The position numbers were made by a program, and so were the translations under genes. The notes beneath the pieces were generated by a model, which did no database searches, was not told the origin of the DNA, and was given only the letters and a program-made list of their open reading frames with translations. A DNA stretch of 64,000 nucleotides from NCBI GenBank assembly GCA_029945375.1, contig CM057059.1:434001-498000 (forward strand), written 5' to 3'. Positions within the stretch are counted from its first letter, which is position 1. Every line of letters starts with the position of its first letter. The DNA is from Agaricus subrufescens. Lineage: Eukaryota; Basidiomycota; Agaricomycetes; Agaricales; Agaricaceae. Positions 1 to 12,018 of the stretch are shown here, one piece after another.

Positions 1-695
1 CGTGAAATCCAACAGTGATGAACGAGCAGACTTGAAATCGGCACGGTTGCTACGCATCAGGAATACGTCAAAAAAGCATTTTTGTTCCTTTTGTTGTCAC
101 AAGGCGGGGTACTACTTTTGAAAAGTGAAAATCGCCAGCTGACCGAGTACTTGTTACCCTCTACAGCCCGGATATTACATTACTATTACCTATCACCCTT
201 CAATACCTTACTATCCCACTTGGTTTTTCATAACAACACTAGCGCAGAAAAACATATTACTTTTCCGATTTGTACGACCTTCTCTACTCGTGAGGCCGAA
301 AAGTACAAACAAAGTAGCAAAAACGTACTTTGACATTTTGCTGATGCGACCAACGTACATCATCACCACAAAAGAAAAGAAATACTGCATTTGTTCAGTT
401 TATCCTACACCCATTCTCTGATACTCATCTTACACAATAGTCACTCGGGCCGAAATATAGACACCAAGATTGCAGGCCCCGCTCTTTAAGGAGAAACTAG
501 TCCCTCCGAAGCGTATGTCAACGTCTAGCTGAAACAGATTCTTTTCTCAAAGAAGTCATCCACGTTTTTGAAAAGAAGATGAACAAACTTTCCGACTAAA
601 ACTATCTTGAACCGCAGGGCTTCTCATAGGCCAACGCTGTCGCCTCAAGGAGGGCTGATCACTCCGCATACTCGAGAAGAGATGAAAGAATTATA
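1..695. other. Left-end intergenic stretch, no gene recognised
   Basis: The only open frames here are short (under 85 codons) and have no recognisable motif. The stretch lies downstream of the minus-strand Mg-chelatase-like gene and probably includes its 3' UTR. I see no RNA gene or repeat in it. Confidence 0.5.
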
Positions 696-2514
696 TTAAA
701 CTTCCGACAGGATACTGACCAAAACATCTTTGACCGTCGGCCTCTCCTCATAAGTACCCCCATAAGTCTCTCTCCCTTCATGAGCCTCTCCAACAGACTC
801 ATCACCATCATAATCAAACGTAGCTCCATAAGCCATACTCGCCAGCACTTCCTCTTTAGGCCCATCTCTCACCCTAAGCCTGTGAGAAACGCACCGAGGA
901 AACATCCTTGCGACATTAATTTCCGTGACCTCCAACATCGGAATTCGGTTTTCGAACTTTCTTTTCGACTTGGCTGATATAATAGACGCGGGGGTTGGTT
1001 TTTTGGGGTTGAAGGATATGCCGAAGGCTGAGAGTTCGTCGGCTTCGACGGTTTGCCATTGTTCGTCGGAGTTTTCGTCTTCTTCGCTGGAGTTGTTGGT
1101 TTGTACACCGTCGTCGCTTTCACCACCGTCGTCATCGACTTGTTCTTCTTGTAACCAGTCGTGGTCGTCCCCCTCCCTCAACAACTCCATTCCAGTTAAA
1201 TCGGTACTAATGACTCTATGAGCCCGAGCCACTTTCTCGGCATCACTCATACACCTGGAGGTAAGAAAAGTTCCATCCAATTCGGCCCTATGTCTGGTGG
1301 CTGAGAACAGATCGTTCAAATATGTCACGAGAGTCGGTGACAGATACGTCTCGAGGTAAGCTTTTCGGAGATTTGAGATGAAATTCTTGGGAAGAGTGGG
1401 AACGGTCAGCGTTGGAAAAGGATCGCGGTGAAAATCAGAGCCGGAGGCAGAGGCGGACTGATATGAATTGCGATGAAGTGATATTCTAGAACTGGGTGGG
1501 AGTTGAATATGGGAATTCACGAGCGGACTAGAGGTGTTCGAGTGATAACCGCCACCGGCGCCAACGCCGTGGACGGAAATAGGACGCTTTGGATTGGATG
1601 GGGGTATTGATAATTGAATAGCCTGCCTAAGATTAGGCTTGATGAGAACATTGCAGCTCAATGCGAACTTGTCCAACTGGGAAGAAACGGTGATTATCGA
1701 TGGGGATCATCCACGGTCACAGGTACGTACGAGTGAATTGTGGATGTTTGGGCGCTCCCTGGGATCGAGGGGGCAGATGTAAACGACGATAAAATCGTCT
1801 GGGAGGTCCCAGGATTCCTCAGCCTTTGAGTCAGAGGCGGAATTAAGCACAATTCGATGGTCGGTCATGACCCGAGCGAGAGCTCGCTGAGACTCGAGGG
1901 GAGCGTCATCGATGCCGGAGATCACTAGGGCTCGAGAAAGCTGAGGCGGTGGGGAATTCTCCTTGAGGATAGAGTTGGGTTGATGGTAATGGACGCCCAG
2001 GGGCTCCGGATGGAGTCGACCAGTTGCAGACTTGTTTGAGACGTTTGACAGGCCTAAAGGGTCCACGTGCAGATGAGTGGCGACAGCGTCTGGTTGCCGG
2101 GCGTGTGGCAGGTGCTGAGTAGCCCGTGGATGACGCGATTTGGGCCTGCGGGCTTTGGAGGGATCAGAGCACTCGTCTTGGGACGTGTGAGCGGAAGCGG
2201 AAGAGGCTGATGGGTGGTGGGTTGCGAAGAAGAGCGACCTGAGGAAGTGTGCTGCGCTGGGTGCAGGGCTGCTGGGGTGCACCTTGGCCCTGTGCGTCGG
2301 GCAGTCAAACACGGACGAGAGGGTCTGCGATGGCTATCGTGAATGCAGGCGGAGAGACCGGCGCGGAGAGACTGACCCAGACGACGAGGCGGGCGACGAG
2401 GGCGACGTCGGGCTCGGGGGTGCGGACGACGAGATGGGTGCGGGGGGCGACGAGGGCGGTGAGGAGGGCGGCGAGGAGGACGTGGTCGGAGGGGAGGGCG
2501 AGAAGATGGTCCAT
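696..2514 (-). CDS. Mg-chelatase-like / AAA-lid family protein
   Basis: Three exons on the minus strand: 2514-2377, 2324-1731 and 1676-696. Both introns are GT-AG and in phase 0, giving about 570 aa. Exon 2 could instead begin 10 nt upstream of 2324 (an alternative AG), with a different start to that exon. The last third carries a segment like the lid region of Mg-chelatase-type ATPases (LSPTLVTYLNDLFSATRHR, then DGTFLTSRC and a helix ending RAHRVI). I see no clear Walker A motif, so an active ATPase is doubtful. The middle is Ser/Pro-rich and the tail before the C-terminus is acidic (runs of D and E). The start lies 55 bp from the start of the divergent membrane-protein gene. The family call rests on the lid-like segment only; the exact function is unknown. 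A minus-strand exon set this clean, with three consistent junctions, makes the gene itself fairly certain. Confidence 0.68.
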
Positions 2515-2569
2515 GGCTGAGATCTGTATCAGATCTCTTTTAACCAGGGCCTCTGTGCGAAAATGCGCG
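2515..2569. promoter_or_regulatory. 55-bp divergent promoter with a 19-bp palindrome
   Basis: The start codons of the flanking divergent genes (2514 minus, 2570 plus) are 55 bp apart. Positions 2519-2537 read GAGATCTGTATCAGATCTC, with perfect 8-bp inverted arms around a 3-nt spacer. A dyad here is the form expected for a homodimeric regulator, but no factor is identified. Confidence 0.45.
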
Positions 2570-5500
2570 ATGGCCTCCCCCGTCCAGTTCGCGGTCGACG
2601 ACGCCTCGCCCGCGCTCGCCTACGCCCCCTTTGCCGACTCCTTTGGCCAGCCGGAGCTCGCTGCGGGCTGGAACCCATACTTTGTCGGCTCTGGCTTTGT
2701 CGCCTCCCTCGGCCAGACGGGCGTTGGCGAGTCGCAGCACATCACCTCGCGCAACGGCTCCTCCATTTCTCTCCGCTGGCACGGTGCGCCTGTTTTCTAT
2801 ACTGTTTGCACCCCGCTCACCCGCCCCAGGCACCTCGCTCCAACTCTTCGGCAACACCACCGCCGATGCCTCTCTCTCGCTCGTTCTCGACGGTGTCTCT
2901 GTCGCCCGAAACGTCTCCGATAACACCCCAAACCTGCTCGCCTTTCTCGACGGCCTCGAGCACACCAACCACACCCTCACCCTCACCGCCCAGACCCCAT
3001 CTCCCCCCGGCCGTTCGCTGGTCGTCTTTGACAAGGCCGTTATCACAGATCCGCCCCCGCCAGACTCCAAGTATGTGCGCGTCCGGCTCCCCGAGACGCT
3101 CGTCCTCACACACACAGTCTCACTTTTTCAGACCACACCCTCGCCGACAACGACATCTCATTCACCGGCTCATGGAATCCACTCACCTTCCCCCCCGCAC
3201 GTGAATCCCTCTCTCAGGGCGACACGGCTCAGGTTACTTTCTCCGGTAATTCCCTCCCATACATTCGTCCGTACCTCCACCGATCAACACCCTCCATGCA
3301 GGTATCGCCATCCGCATTTTTGGAACAACGTCCCCCACATCAGGCAACTACTCAGTCATCCTCGACGGCGTCCCATCCCCCGACTTCTCCGCACGTTCAT
3401 CATTCACCCAATACGATTCTCTTCTCTTTTTCGCTTCTGGCCTTGACCCAAGCCTTTTCCACCATATAATTGTACGGAATGAGGGCGGCAGTCTTCAACT
3501 TAAATCCGGTGGCTCCGGTTTTGACATTTTTTCCTCGGGAGAACCCACGTATGTCGTGATATCTTGCCCTCATACTCCGCACTTCCCATACGACTCGTGA
3601 GGTCGTAATGTGATCTGCATCACTTCTTTAATATCCCTTTGATGCTAGCTATCCCCATACTATGATCTTGGCTAATTTTATCTACCTTCACAGTGCCCTC
3701 CCATCACCTTCGTCGCCCTCATCACCAGCTCCATCCAACACACCATCCCCGACCTCCGGTATCGGGAGGTTCGCAAAAGGAACGATAGCTGCCCTCGTTT
3801 TGGCAGGCTTCCTGGCCGCGGCTATCCTGACAGCTGTCCTCTTTTACTTTTGCCTATGGCGACCACGTCGTAGGAAGCGCCATCGACAACAACAGCCTGA
3901 TGCTGTCCAAGAGGTAACAACTCAACTCCGGCGCAATCCAAAAGAAGCGCAAAATAATCCCGTTGGGGGTGTGTTGGATATTGGACGGCAACGACCGCCT
4001 GATGACGTTCTCATCAATAGCCCTGTTGACCTGTTGACTCCGGTTTCTCCTAACAGCCCAGGCGCCGGCGGGCCCCGCTCTGAACCTCGTCGAGATTCCA
4101 AACAGAGTGCCGGCTTTGCTAGATGGAAGAGGGACATCAATACCCTTTCGGGATTGACGAACCTTGGACTCAAATTTCGCCACGATGACACGGATGAAAA
4201 ATCACCCTTGAGTGACGATGGTCGCGGCGATAGGAGGTATCCATCTGAAATGGGCAGTATCCCCCCGACCTCTCCATCTGTTGGTCGCATGATGAGTTTG
4301 ACAACTCAATCTTCGCATCGGTCTTTAGGCCGTCTTGGGAAGAAACGCTCGGCGGGTAATAATGGCGCCAGAGGAGGGGGATTCCATTTCCGATTTAATT
4401 CTGGTCGCAGTAGCAGCAATAATGGCGGTAGAGACGGAGAGGGACAGGCATCGTTGCCGCGAGCGCGTGATGAAGATTCTTTATCCGGGTTAACCTCCTT
4501 GTCCTATGCGTCTAATCCAAATTTGCAGAGCAGTGGAGATCTTGTTACTGCAACTGCTGCCTCTCCACTGTTGGATCTTCAACCACCTTCGTATGCTGCG
4601 TCTATCTCTCAACATACTACTTCCGGATCGTCGTCGGGTAATCTAAGTCCGCACGTTATCAGTGAACCTCCATCAACTAGTCAACTTGGTCGGGATGCTC
4701 AAGAACAACTGGTCGTGCTGCCCTCTTTTGAACAACAACAACAACAACGTCAATCGTCGTCTTCAACGTCATCCGGTAATCAGCGGTCACTACAACGAGG
4801 TGATACCAGGATGAGAGGTATACGCATGTTGGGTCTAGGCGGTGGATCGACATCGACGGGTGGTGTAGGAGGTCCCATATCTATGCGTGCTGCGATCCGG
4901 GGTTTGAGCCCGAGGATTAGTAGAAATCGGGATGGAAGAGGTGGGAAGGAGAGGGAGGTGATTGGTGAAGAAGAACAGAACCCGGCGGCTGCATCTCAAC
5001 ATTCGTTTGCTCTTGCGAGTGTTGGACATGAACAATATGGACAAGAACGACAAGAGCATGTGGAAGCACCTCCCGCTCCATCTCAACCCCCACCATCGCC
5101 TACAAGAAGAAAACCCGTACCTCACATTCGTGCACTTCCACCAATTCCTGTTCCTGCCACTACCACTACCACTACTTCTGTCTCAGAGGGCCCTTCAAAG
5201 TCGAATGAACAACGACAGCACCGAAAAAGAAGGGATATTCATACGACAACAACAACTGTTCCTTCATCTTCAGCGCCTTCTCCATCCTCTGCCCCATCGT
5301 CATCGTCGCATCACTCTCCGGCGCGTGTCCCTCCTCCTGTTGTAACAACAGGTACGGCTACCGAAAAGAAGCCTTTTGTCAGTGCAAAAGTCGCGCGGTC
5401 GTCGCCCGGCGATGCTGTTGGTCTGCCACCCTTGGGTGCTATACAATCTTTTTCTGAAGCTGCTGCTATCGCTATTAATACCAGTGGTGTTCATATGGGA

Positions 5501-6997
5501 GAAGGATCGGATTCACAGATTGCCGCTGGTGATGCTGTTAGAGCTGGTGAAGGGCAACGAGAGCCAAAGAGGTCGTCTACGGCTTCGAGAGTTCGTTTCG
5601 AGGAACCTTCAGCTACGGCTAGTAGTGACGATAGTGCGATTATACCGCTGGAGGGTGATAAGAGAAGGAGAGAGGAGAAGACCAGATTCAGGTTGACGCC
5701 TCCTACTCCTATCACGGGTGTCGCACCAGGTTCGTCGTCGAGTTCGGAATTCCCTCCCTTGGCACCATCCGGTCTTCCTTTTTCTGCTTCAGCTGTTGCG
5801 GAATATGGTCGATCGTCATTTTTGGATTTGAGTTCTCAACCTCCTTCACTTCATTCAACTCCTTCTGTTCGCCGTAACGACACTCACGACAACAACGACG
5901 ATAACGACGATAACAATAATCGGATTTGGTCTATGCAGTTACCCGGTCGACATGTTTTATACCCACCACCACCTACATCTAGTTCACATTCTGAACACGG
6001 AGATCCCGGATTGAAATCGAAATGGAGTAATACGACCATGCAGACGACTGCTACACACACTCTCGGGGGATCTTCGTCAATGTCGTCTGCGTCTTCTTCA
6101 TCTAATAATTATTCTGGATATCAGTCACGTCAACGTGTTGAACCTCCCTCGATAGTTGAGAATGAGGGGGAAGTGTTGTCTCCGATGACGAGACAGAATC
6201 TGTTTCCGTTTCCACTTGCTATACCGCCTTCACCGAATATGCCGGAGGGATTTACGGGTGTTGAGCCATCGCCTTCGTTGATGTCTCCCGCTGTTAGTTT
6301 GCCGGTGTCGTTTTCGAGTAGGAGGAGGGAATCGGAGAGGGAAGGTGCGAGGAGAGGGAAGAGGAAGAGGAAGTTTTTGGGGGTGACGACTACTGGGATT
6401 GGGAGGGATCGGGAAGGTGAAGGTAGTGGTAGTGGTGGTGGAGGTGGTGGTGATGGAGAAGGGGAAATGGGTATTGATGATGATGAACGGACGGAAAATG
6501 TTCTTCATATTCCTTCTTCGTCTCATCATACCGGGACTGGGGGAAGTACAGATGTGACGAATTCGCCGACGGATAGTTTTCCGTATTCGATTTCGGATGT
6601 GCATTTTAGGAATAGTGGTGTGAGTGTTCCGGAGATGGATGTTTTGGATGAAGAGGATGGAGGGCAGTTGGGATCTTCTAGTCAGGCTCGGTTGGGTGAT
6701 AGGCATCGTCATCATCATCATCACCATCGACATCATCATCAACCGCTACCGCATCCACCTTTACCTTCTTCTTTGACCCCACAACGATTTAGTCCTTCTT
6801 TGTCTCAGCAATCGCAGCAATCGACGCAACAGGTACCGTCGCATCCCTCGTTACGTTCGTTAACCCCACAACGGTTTGATCCTTACTTGCCTCAACACCA
6901 ACAATCTCATTCGTCTTTGCCGCCTGCACAACAAGAACAGGAGAGAACGCCGAGTTTTACAAGTTCGATTATTCAGAGAGTGTTTGGTACGAAATAA
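2570..6997 (+). CDS. Large single-pass membrane protein with tandem jelly-roll-like ectodomains
   Basis: Five exons: 2570-2783, 2830-3070, 3118-3245, 3302-3548 and 3694-6997, about 1377 aa. The phases close exactly. The N-terminal ~275 residues hold two repeated beta-sandwich-like units. Each has a G-T/A-x-I/L-x-I/L-F-G-x-T motif (GTSLQLFGNTT, then GIAIRIFGTTS) followed by SLVLDG or SVILDG. A Pro/Ser stalk leads to one TM helix (about residues 307-331, TIAALVLAGFLAAAILTAVL), then a basic stop-transfer patch. The remaining ~1040 residues are disordered and rich in Ser, Pro, Gln and Gly, with a His tract near 6705-6745. Topology suggests an outside N-terminus, but there is no classical signal peptide, so the TM itself would act as the anchor. 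It resembles the gene at 57152-59631. Frequent in Agaricomycetes as unnamed transmembrane proteins; a ligand is not known to me. Confidence 0.8.
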
Positions 6998-7593
6998 TTG
7001 GTAATCGAGGAAAAAGATTTATGCTGGTGGCTGGGAATATATTCGAATCCCTCCCGCTTGTTTTTGTGGTATCATCCCCCCCCCTCCCCCTTTTGTTTGA
7101 TTAATACTCTTGTTTAATATCTTTACATGCACATGCAACGCGCATACCAAAAAGTGTATTATTTTTTTTTCTTTTCGGTTTTGGGTTTGGTTTTCTTTAC
7201 TGTCGTCCACTTTGCCTTCGTTTGTACATATATTCTTTTACTCTCCCTCGCTCTATCTCTCCCTTTGTCGCTATGCAACCGCCGCTTTATCTGAACAATT
7301 TGTTTGTATTATTACACTTAGATTCACGTTTTTTCTTTTTTTCTTTTGTTGTTCATAATTACTTGGCTCTTTAATTACTTACTTGAATATACGCGTATAT
7401 AGCACTTCGCTCCTCTCCTACAACTTGATGTACATGTAAACCCTCTTCGAGATCAACACACCCACTCTCTTTTTGAATAATAAAATCAAAGTTTTGATTA
7501 AATGGATTTCGTTAAGGCTCTGTACTATTGCGTCGTGAGAGGAGGGTAAGTTATAAAAAAGGAACTCGGTTCGGTGTGGTATACTACTATTAC
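6998..7593. other. Convergent intergenic region, presumed 3' UTRs
   Basis: T-rich sequence between the end of the membrane-protein gene (plus) and the end of VPS53 (minus). It holds C- and T-homopolymer tracts around 7077-7170. No gene seen. Confidence 0.5.
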
Positions 7594-10500
7594 TTATGAA
7601 GGAGCCGTCGAATCCTTTCTCAATCCAAAACTCACAAACCTCTTGAAATCAGAAAAGACATTCGTCTCACCCGATACACCTCCTCTCCCTCCAGGTCCAA
7701 ACCCACCATCCCCACCAACAGCAGTACCTCCACCACCGATACTTGAACCCGTCGCCGGCCCACTCGAACTCGACACCGAAGCACCACCACCACTACTACC
7801 AAAGAAACCACTGCCGTCACCCGTACCGATATTTGACCCCCCAAGTGGCAACGAAACTCGACTACCAACCGCCGGACTGAGAGGGTTCCCCCCGCCTAAT
7901 CCCTGAGGATCCATATCAAGCGAAGATAAGAAAGAAGTATTGTCTAATTCGGTTTTGGTGCTTGTGATCATCAAAAACGTGTCTTCGAAATCTTGATGAA
8001 GTGTTCGTGGGACTCCTTTCAAGTCTAGAATCTATTTTGTTGTTTTTTTTTTAGTTATAGTTTGAAAAAAATGAGGGTTATTCTTTTTTACCTTTTGGAA
8101 ATTAATTAATGAAGCATCGCCGATGAGGAATGTGTAATTGAGTATGAAATTTTCTTTAGGGTCCTAGAAAAAAAAAGATGGGACCATTGTTTCATGTCAA
8201 GAAAAATGTCACTTTTAGTGTTAGAAGACGCACCATAGGTGTTATGATAACTTTTAAAAGCGCTTCTAATCGCGTTGTCATTTTAGTCAACGCTTTTGAA
8301 TATCTGTTTAACCCGAATATATGATTCAAACGGATAAGTGCCTTATGTTAGAAGGAGTGGAGATGAAGAAAAAAAAACAATGCAAACTGACAAATTCGTT
8401 AACAAATTCTCTCCCGGCATCTTTGTAAGATACCCCTTGACAACTTGTAAATCAAGTAGAAGCTATTCCGTTGTTGTTATAATAATTTGGGAATAGTTAG
8501 TCGACTAGGCCTTGACAACAAAACGCTATAAATCATACTACTAACCTGTTCAGCACCATTCTCTTTTAATGGTTTACTTCTCACAAGTGCGTTCGTAAAT
8601 TTAGCCAACAAAGCACTACAATTCCCAGAAAAGAAAAAGACTTCGCATCAAGCGGGACTTCAGCAGGGAAAAAAAGAAGGAACCCTCACCTGCAAACTTT
8701 ATCCAAAAAGTTCCTTAAATACCTCTTCTGCTCAACCAATGGTTTAACACTTTCCACCACCTGTTCCACAGCCTTGACCAAATCCCCAACATAATGCGAC
8801 TGCCCACTGACTTGATTCAAGTTCGACCAGTTTGACCGAGACATCGTGGTAAAAAACACATCAACGGCGTTCTCAACTTCGCGAAGGAGGATATTTATGG
8901 CTGCAGAGATGACACTGACAACGAGGTATGGAAATGAATGGAATGGAAGAGAAAGAACCAGAGAGAGGCGATTAGAGTGGAGGTAGAAGATAACGGGAGA
9001 AAGTAATACCTGACAAACAAATCACGTTCTTTTTGGAGAGTAATCTTCTCTTTGAAGTCTTCGTTGATCTTTTCCTTGATTTTCTCTTCGAGCTAGATTT
9101 AAGCTAGAAGTGAATCTTTTGTACTCTGGTACGGGATAAACTGTTTTTTTTTCTTTTACCTCGGATGCTGTAGTCTGACAATAGTCGGCGGTATTAATGA
9201 CTAAACAAGCGCGCTTGATTTCGTTCATGTCGAATCGCGATTCCGTTGATCTACGCGAACTAGGACTTTCAAACTCGTCAGACTTATCACTGGTAAGGTA
9301 CTCAAAGTTGCTAACCGTTGTTTGGGGTTTGTCAATGACAGGACATCCTCTTCCACGCATGTGTGAGCAAAATCACAAGGAAAGTCAAATATAGCGTACC
9401 CGCATATATCCTCAACCACTTTTTGTGCACTTTACATAGATCGAACAAGGCCTTCCCAGTAGATAATTTGGCGCATTGTTCCAAACTCTGTCCATAAGAG
9501 TAAAACAACTCCGTAGATGAAGGTAGGACGAGTATCGGTGGTTCATCCTCTGTACTCTCCTCTGTCGATGCGCGGTTTGTTTCAAGAGACGTTCGCGGAG
9601 CTGGTTTGCCCTTCTTTCGATGAGGCGCAAGCATCTCCGCCAAAATTCTAGAACGGGGTCTTAGTACCTTGAGGAGATAGAGATAGGGTAGATCACTGAC
9701 TTGTCTTGGGCATCAACGAAGATGCTGAGATGCGGTTCAAAGGACGAGGATATGACCTTTGGCGGTTGATTGGAACCACTGGCAAATTTCATCATCTCTG
9801 CGAACTTGCGAACAAGAGTTAGCGTATATAATTGACTGCATCAGGTAGTACGACTACTCACAGGAGTCGCCCATTTCTTCGCCATTGACAGCTCAAATTC
9901 TATCGTCTGTTGTAGATAGTCCAATAAAGTCTTCACAGTCATGCTTGATGCAGCCTTGGATAGCAGCGCCGAAAAATCATCTCTTGATCACCATAAGTTA
10001 ATGCTGCCGAACCACAAAGCCGCGCATACATACCTCGTAATTTCAGCAAACTTGGCCAACAAGTACCACCCAACTCTCCACAACGACGGAAACACTCTCC
10101 CCTGTTCAAGGTCGTGGTTCTGTATCAGACGCCTAAACCAGGCAAAGCGTCTTGATATGTTATCCAACTGGCCAGCTTCATCATTAGTTTTGAATATACG
10201 TCGGTATTCCTTGAGTTCGAGCGCAACGTAACGATCTATAAGGTGGGTCCGAAAGTCGGGGCCTAGGACGTCGACGACGAGACAAGCTTGGGTTATCATT
10301 GCAGGTTTGACTTGTTTCGCGGTATCCTGAAGGTAACTTGTGGTGTGATTTAGTGATAAGATAGTGGGTTGGGTACGGAGACGTACAATGCGTCGAAATC
10401 TGCGTCCAGCTGAGTGCGTAGGTCTCCTTGCAATTCTTGTATTCGTTTCCAGACTCGTGATATTCGTTGGACTGATGTGTATTGTTTAAAGGTAGCTGAT

Positions 10501-11215
10501 ATCTCTTTGACAGTCTATTCGTCAACGACGCTGTTGAATATCACTGGCATAATCAAAAATGTGTGACGCACTGCCAGAGATTCTGATACTTCTTTGTACC
10601 GCTTTTCTTTGATATAATCTTGCAGCTGCGTCATTGCGTTAACTGTAAGAAAGGTGAGAGTTGGTGGACTAGGGAAACGTGAAGGACGAACCCAGCATTT
10701 GCAATCGTCTTAAGACGGTCATACTAAGAATCAAATTCTTCTTCGCGAGATCAAGGACCTGAATATCCTTTGTGATATTCTTGACAACCGCCTCTGATTC
10801 AGTGGCTTTTTCACGAATACGCGACATTTGTCCCAGTAGTTCCTGCATATATATCAAGAATAATGTCGAGTTGGAGGGTATTGTAACCGACTCACGGAAA
10901 TCATCTCTTGGATCATGGACATACGTTCCGGATCCTGGTTCCGTTTCAATTCGTCCTGAAGCTCATCTATCTCCTTTTGAAACCTGGACTGCGTCTCGTT
11001 GAGTTTCTTATCCACGGAGTCAATATAAGCCAGCGAAGCCTCTAATACACATGATCGTCAGGACAAACAAGTTGTAGGTTGTTTCGCAAGGACGGACCAT
11101 TGGGAAACAGGTCGTTGATGATTGCCAGAGTGTTGAGGTCGTTGTCTTCCGTGGCCGACTCGAGCACGCGTTCGACGGCGAGGACTATTTCGTGCGGCAG
11201 CTCATCGGTCTGCAT
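7594..11215 (-). CDS. VPS53: VPS53, GARP/EARP tethering complex subunit
   Basis: Multi-exon minus-strand gene. Exon 1 (11215-11098) encodes LPHEIVLAVERVL followed by an acidic stretch and a LFPNE junction. Exon 2 (11041-10896) continues with ASLAYIDSVDKKL, then a coiled coil. Exon 3 (10842-10692) gives KNITKDIQVLDLAKKNL and exon 4 is 10642-10572. Later exons carry AMITQACLVVDVLGPDF, LDNISRRFAWFRRL, LPSSTELFYSYGQSLEQC, CLVINTADYCQTT and, last, LKGVPRTLHQDFEDTF. These follow the order of known VPS53 proteins. VPS53 with VPS51, VPS52 and VPS54 forms GARP, which tethers endosome-derived vesicles at the trans-Golgi; it also occurs in EARP at recycling endosomes. The C-terminus is a Gly/Ser-rich tail. 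I did not resolve every internal junction between 10570 and 8020, so exact length is uncertain. It shares an 82-bp promoter with the Yippee gene. Confidence 0.9.
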
Positions 11216-11297
11216 GGTTGGAGACTCGGAATACGCGACCCTAACCCTAGCCAGGGTCTTAATTCTCTCCGCATTTGTCGCTATCCGACATGCTACC
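11216..11297. promoter_or_regulatory. 82-bp divergent promoter with a telobox
   Basis: This interval separates the VPS53 and Yippee start codons. Positions 11239-11250 read CCCTAACCCTAG, nearly two units of the TTAGGG-type telomere repeat. Teloboxes in promoters are bound by Tbf1/Rap1-like or Myb-like factors in other eukaryotes. Function here is inferred. Confidence 0.45.
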
Positions 11298-11906
11298 ATG
11301 GCCAACGGGATCCTCTCCCCCACAGCCAATACCAAGTCCTATGTAGTCCAGGCATATGACGACCAACCCACGTATTCCTGTTCCAAGTGTTCTGCAGTCA
11401 TTGTGCGCACGAGGTTCTCTTTACGATGTGGTGTTTCTCTCTGAGAGATATGGACTTAGGCATTGCAAGACGAGTTGATTAGCAAGGCATTCACGGGTCG
11501 TGATGGACGCGGCTAGTGCGTTGTCTACGCCCATACCTCTCGTCTGGTCTTTTCATTGCCTTTTCTACTAGCCTAATGCATTCTGCGACTAATGTCAAGT
11601 TTGGTGGCCGCGAGGATCGTGCGTTACTGTGAGTCTCTCCTTGTTCTTCCGTATATAATGACTGCACGTTGTCGTAGGACAGGAATACATACCGTGGCAG
11701 ATGTGTACTGTATGGGATGTAACGAGAGGCTGGGATGGTACTATCACAAAGCAGCCGATTATTCTCAGAAATACAAGGAAGGTATGCGCCATACCACCTC
11801 CGTTTCTACAAGACACCACCGCCCTCTGACACAGTGTCTTGTAGGCAAATTCCTCCTCGAGCGTGAGCGAATCATCAAGGAAAACAAATGGACTCTGGAT
11901 GATTAA
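11298..11906 (+). CDS. Yippee-family zinc-binding protein
   Basis: Five exons: 11298-11402, 11460-11515, 11572-11628, 11678-11781 and 11845-11906, 127 aa. All phases close. The protein reads [62 protein letters not shown], then QKYKEGKFLLE. The two CxxC pairs (CSKC near residue 30, CMGC near residue 86) form the single zinc site of the Yippee fold. The HTVADVYC and KYKEG signatures are diagnostic. Yeast Moh1 and animal YPEL proteins belong here; roles in growth control and in GID-type ubiquitin ligase regulation have been described for relatives. Length matches the family (about 120 aa). The N-terminal ~20 residues before the first zinc pair are not conserved in any way I recognise, so the exact start is slightly uncertain. 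Confidence 0.9.
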
Positions 11907-12018
11907 TGTACCAGTACTATTGCTTGTAATTGTATGGTTATAACATACACTTCGACATGCGGTGTTTGACAGGTCACACATACCCCGGTTGACCACGAAC
12001 CACATCCACAACCATGAC

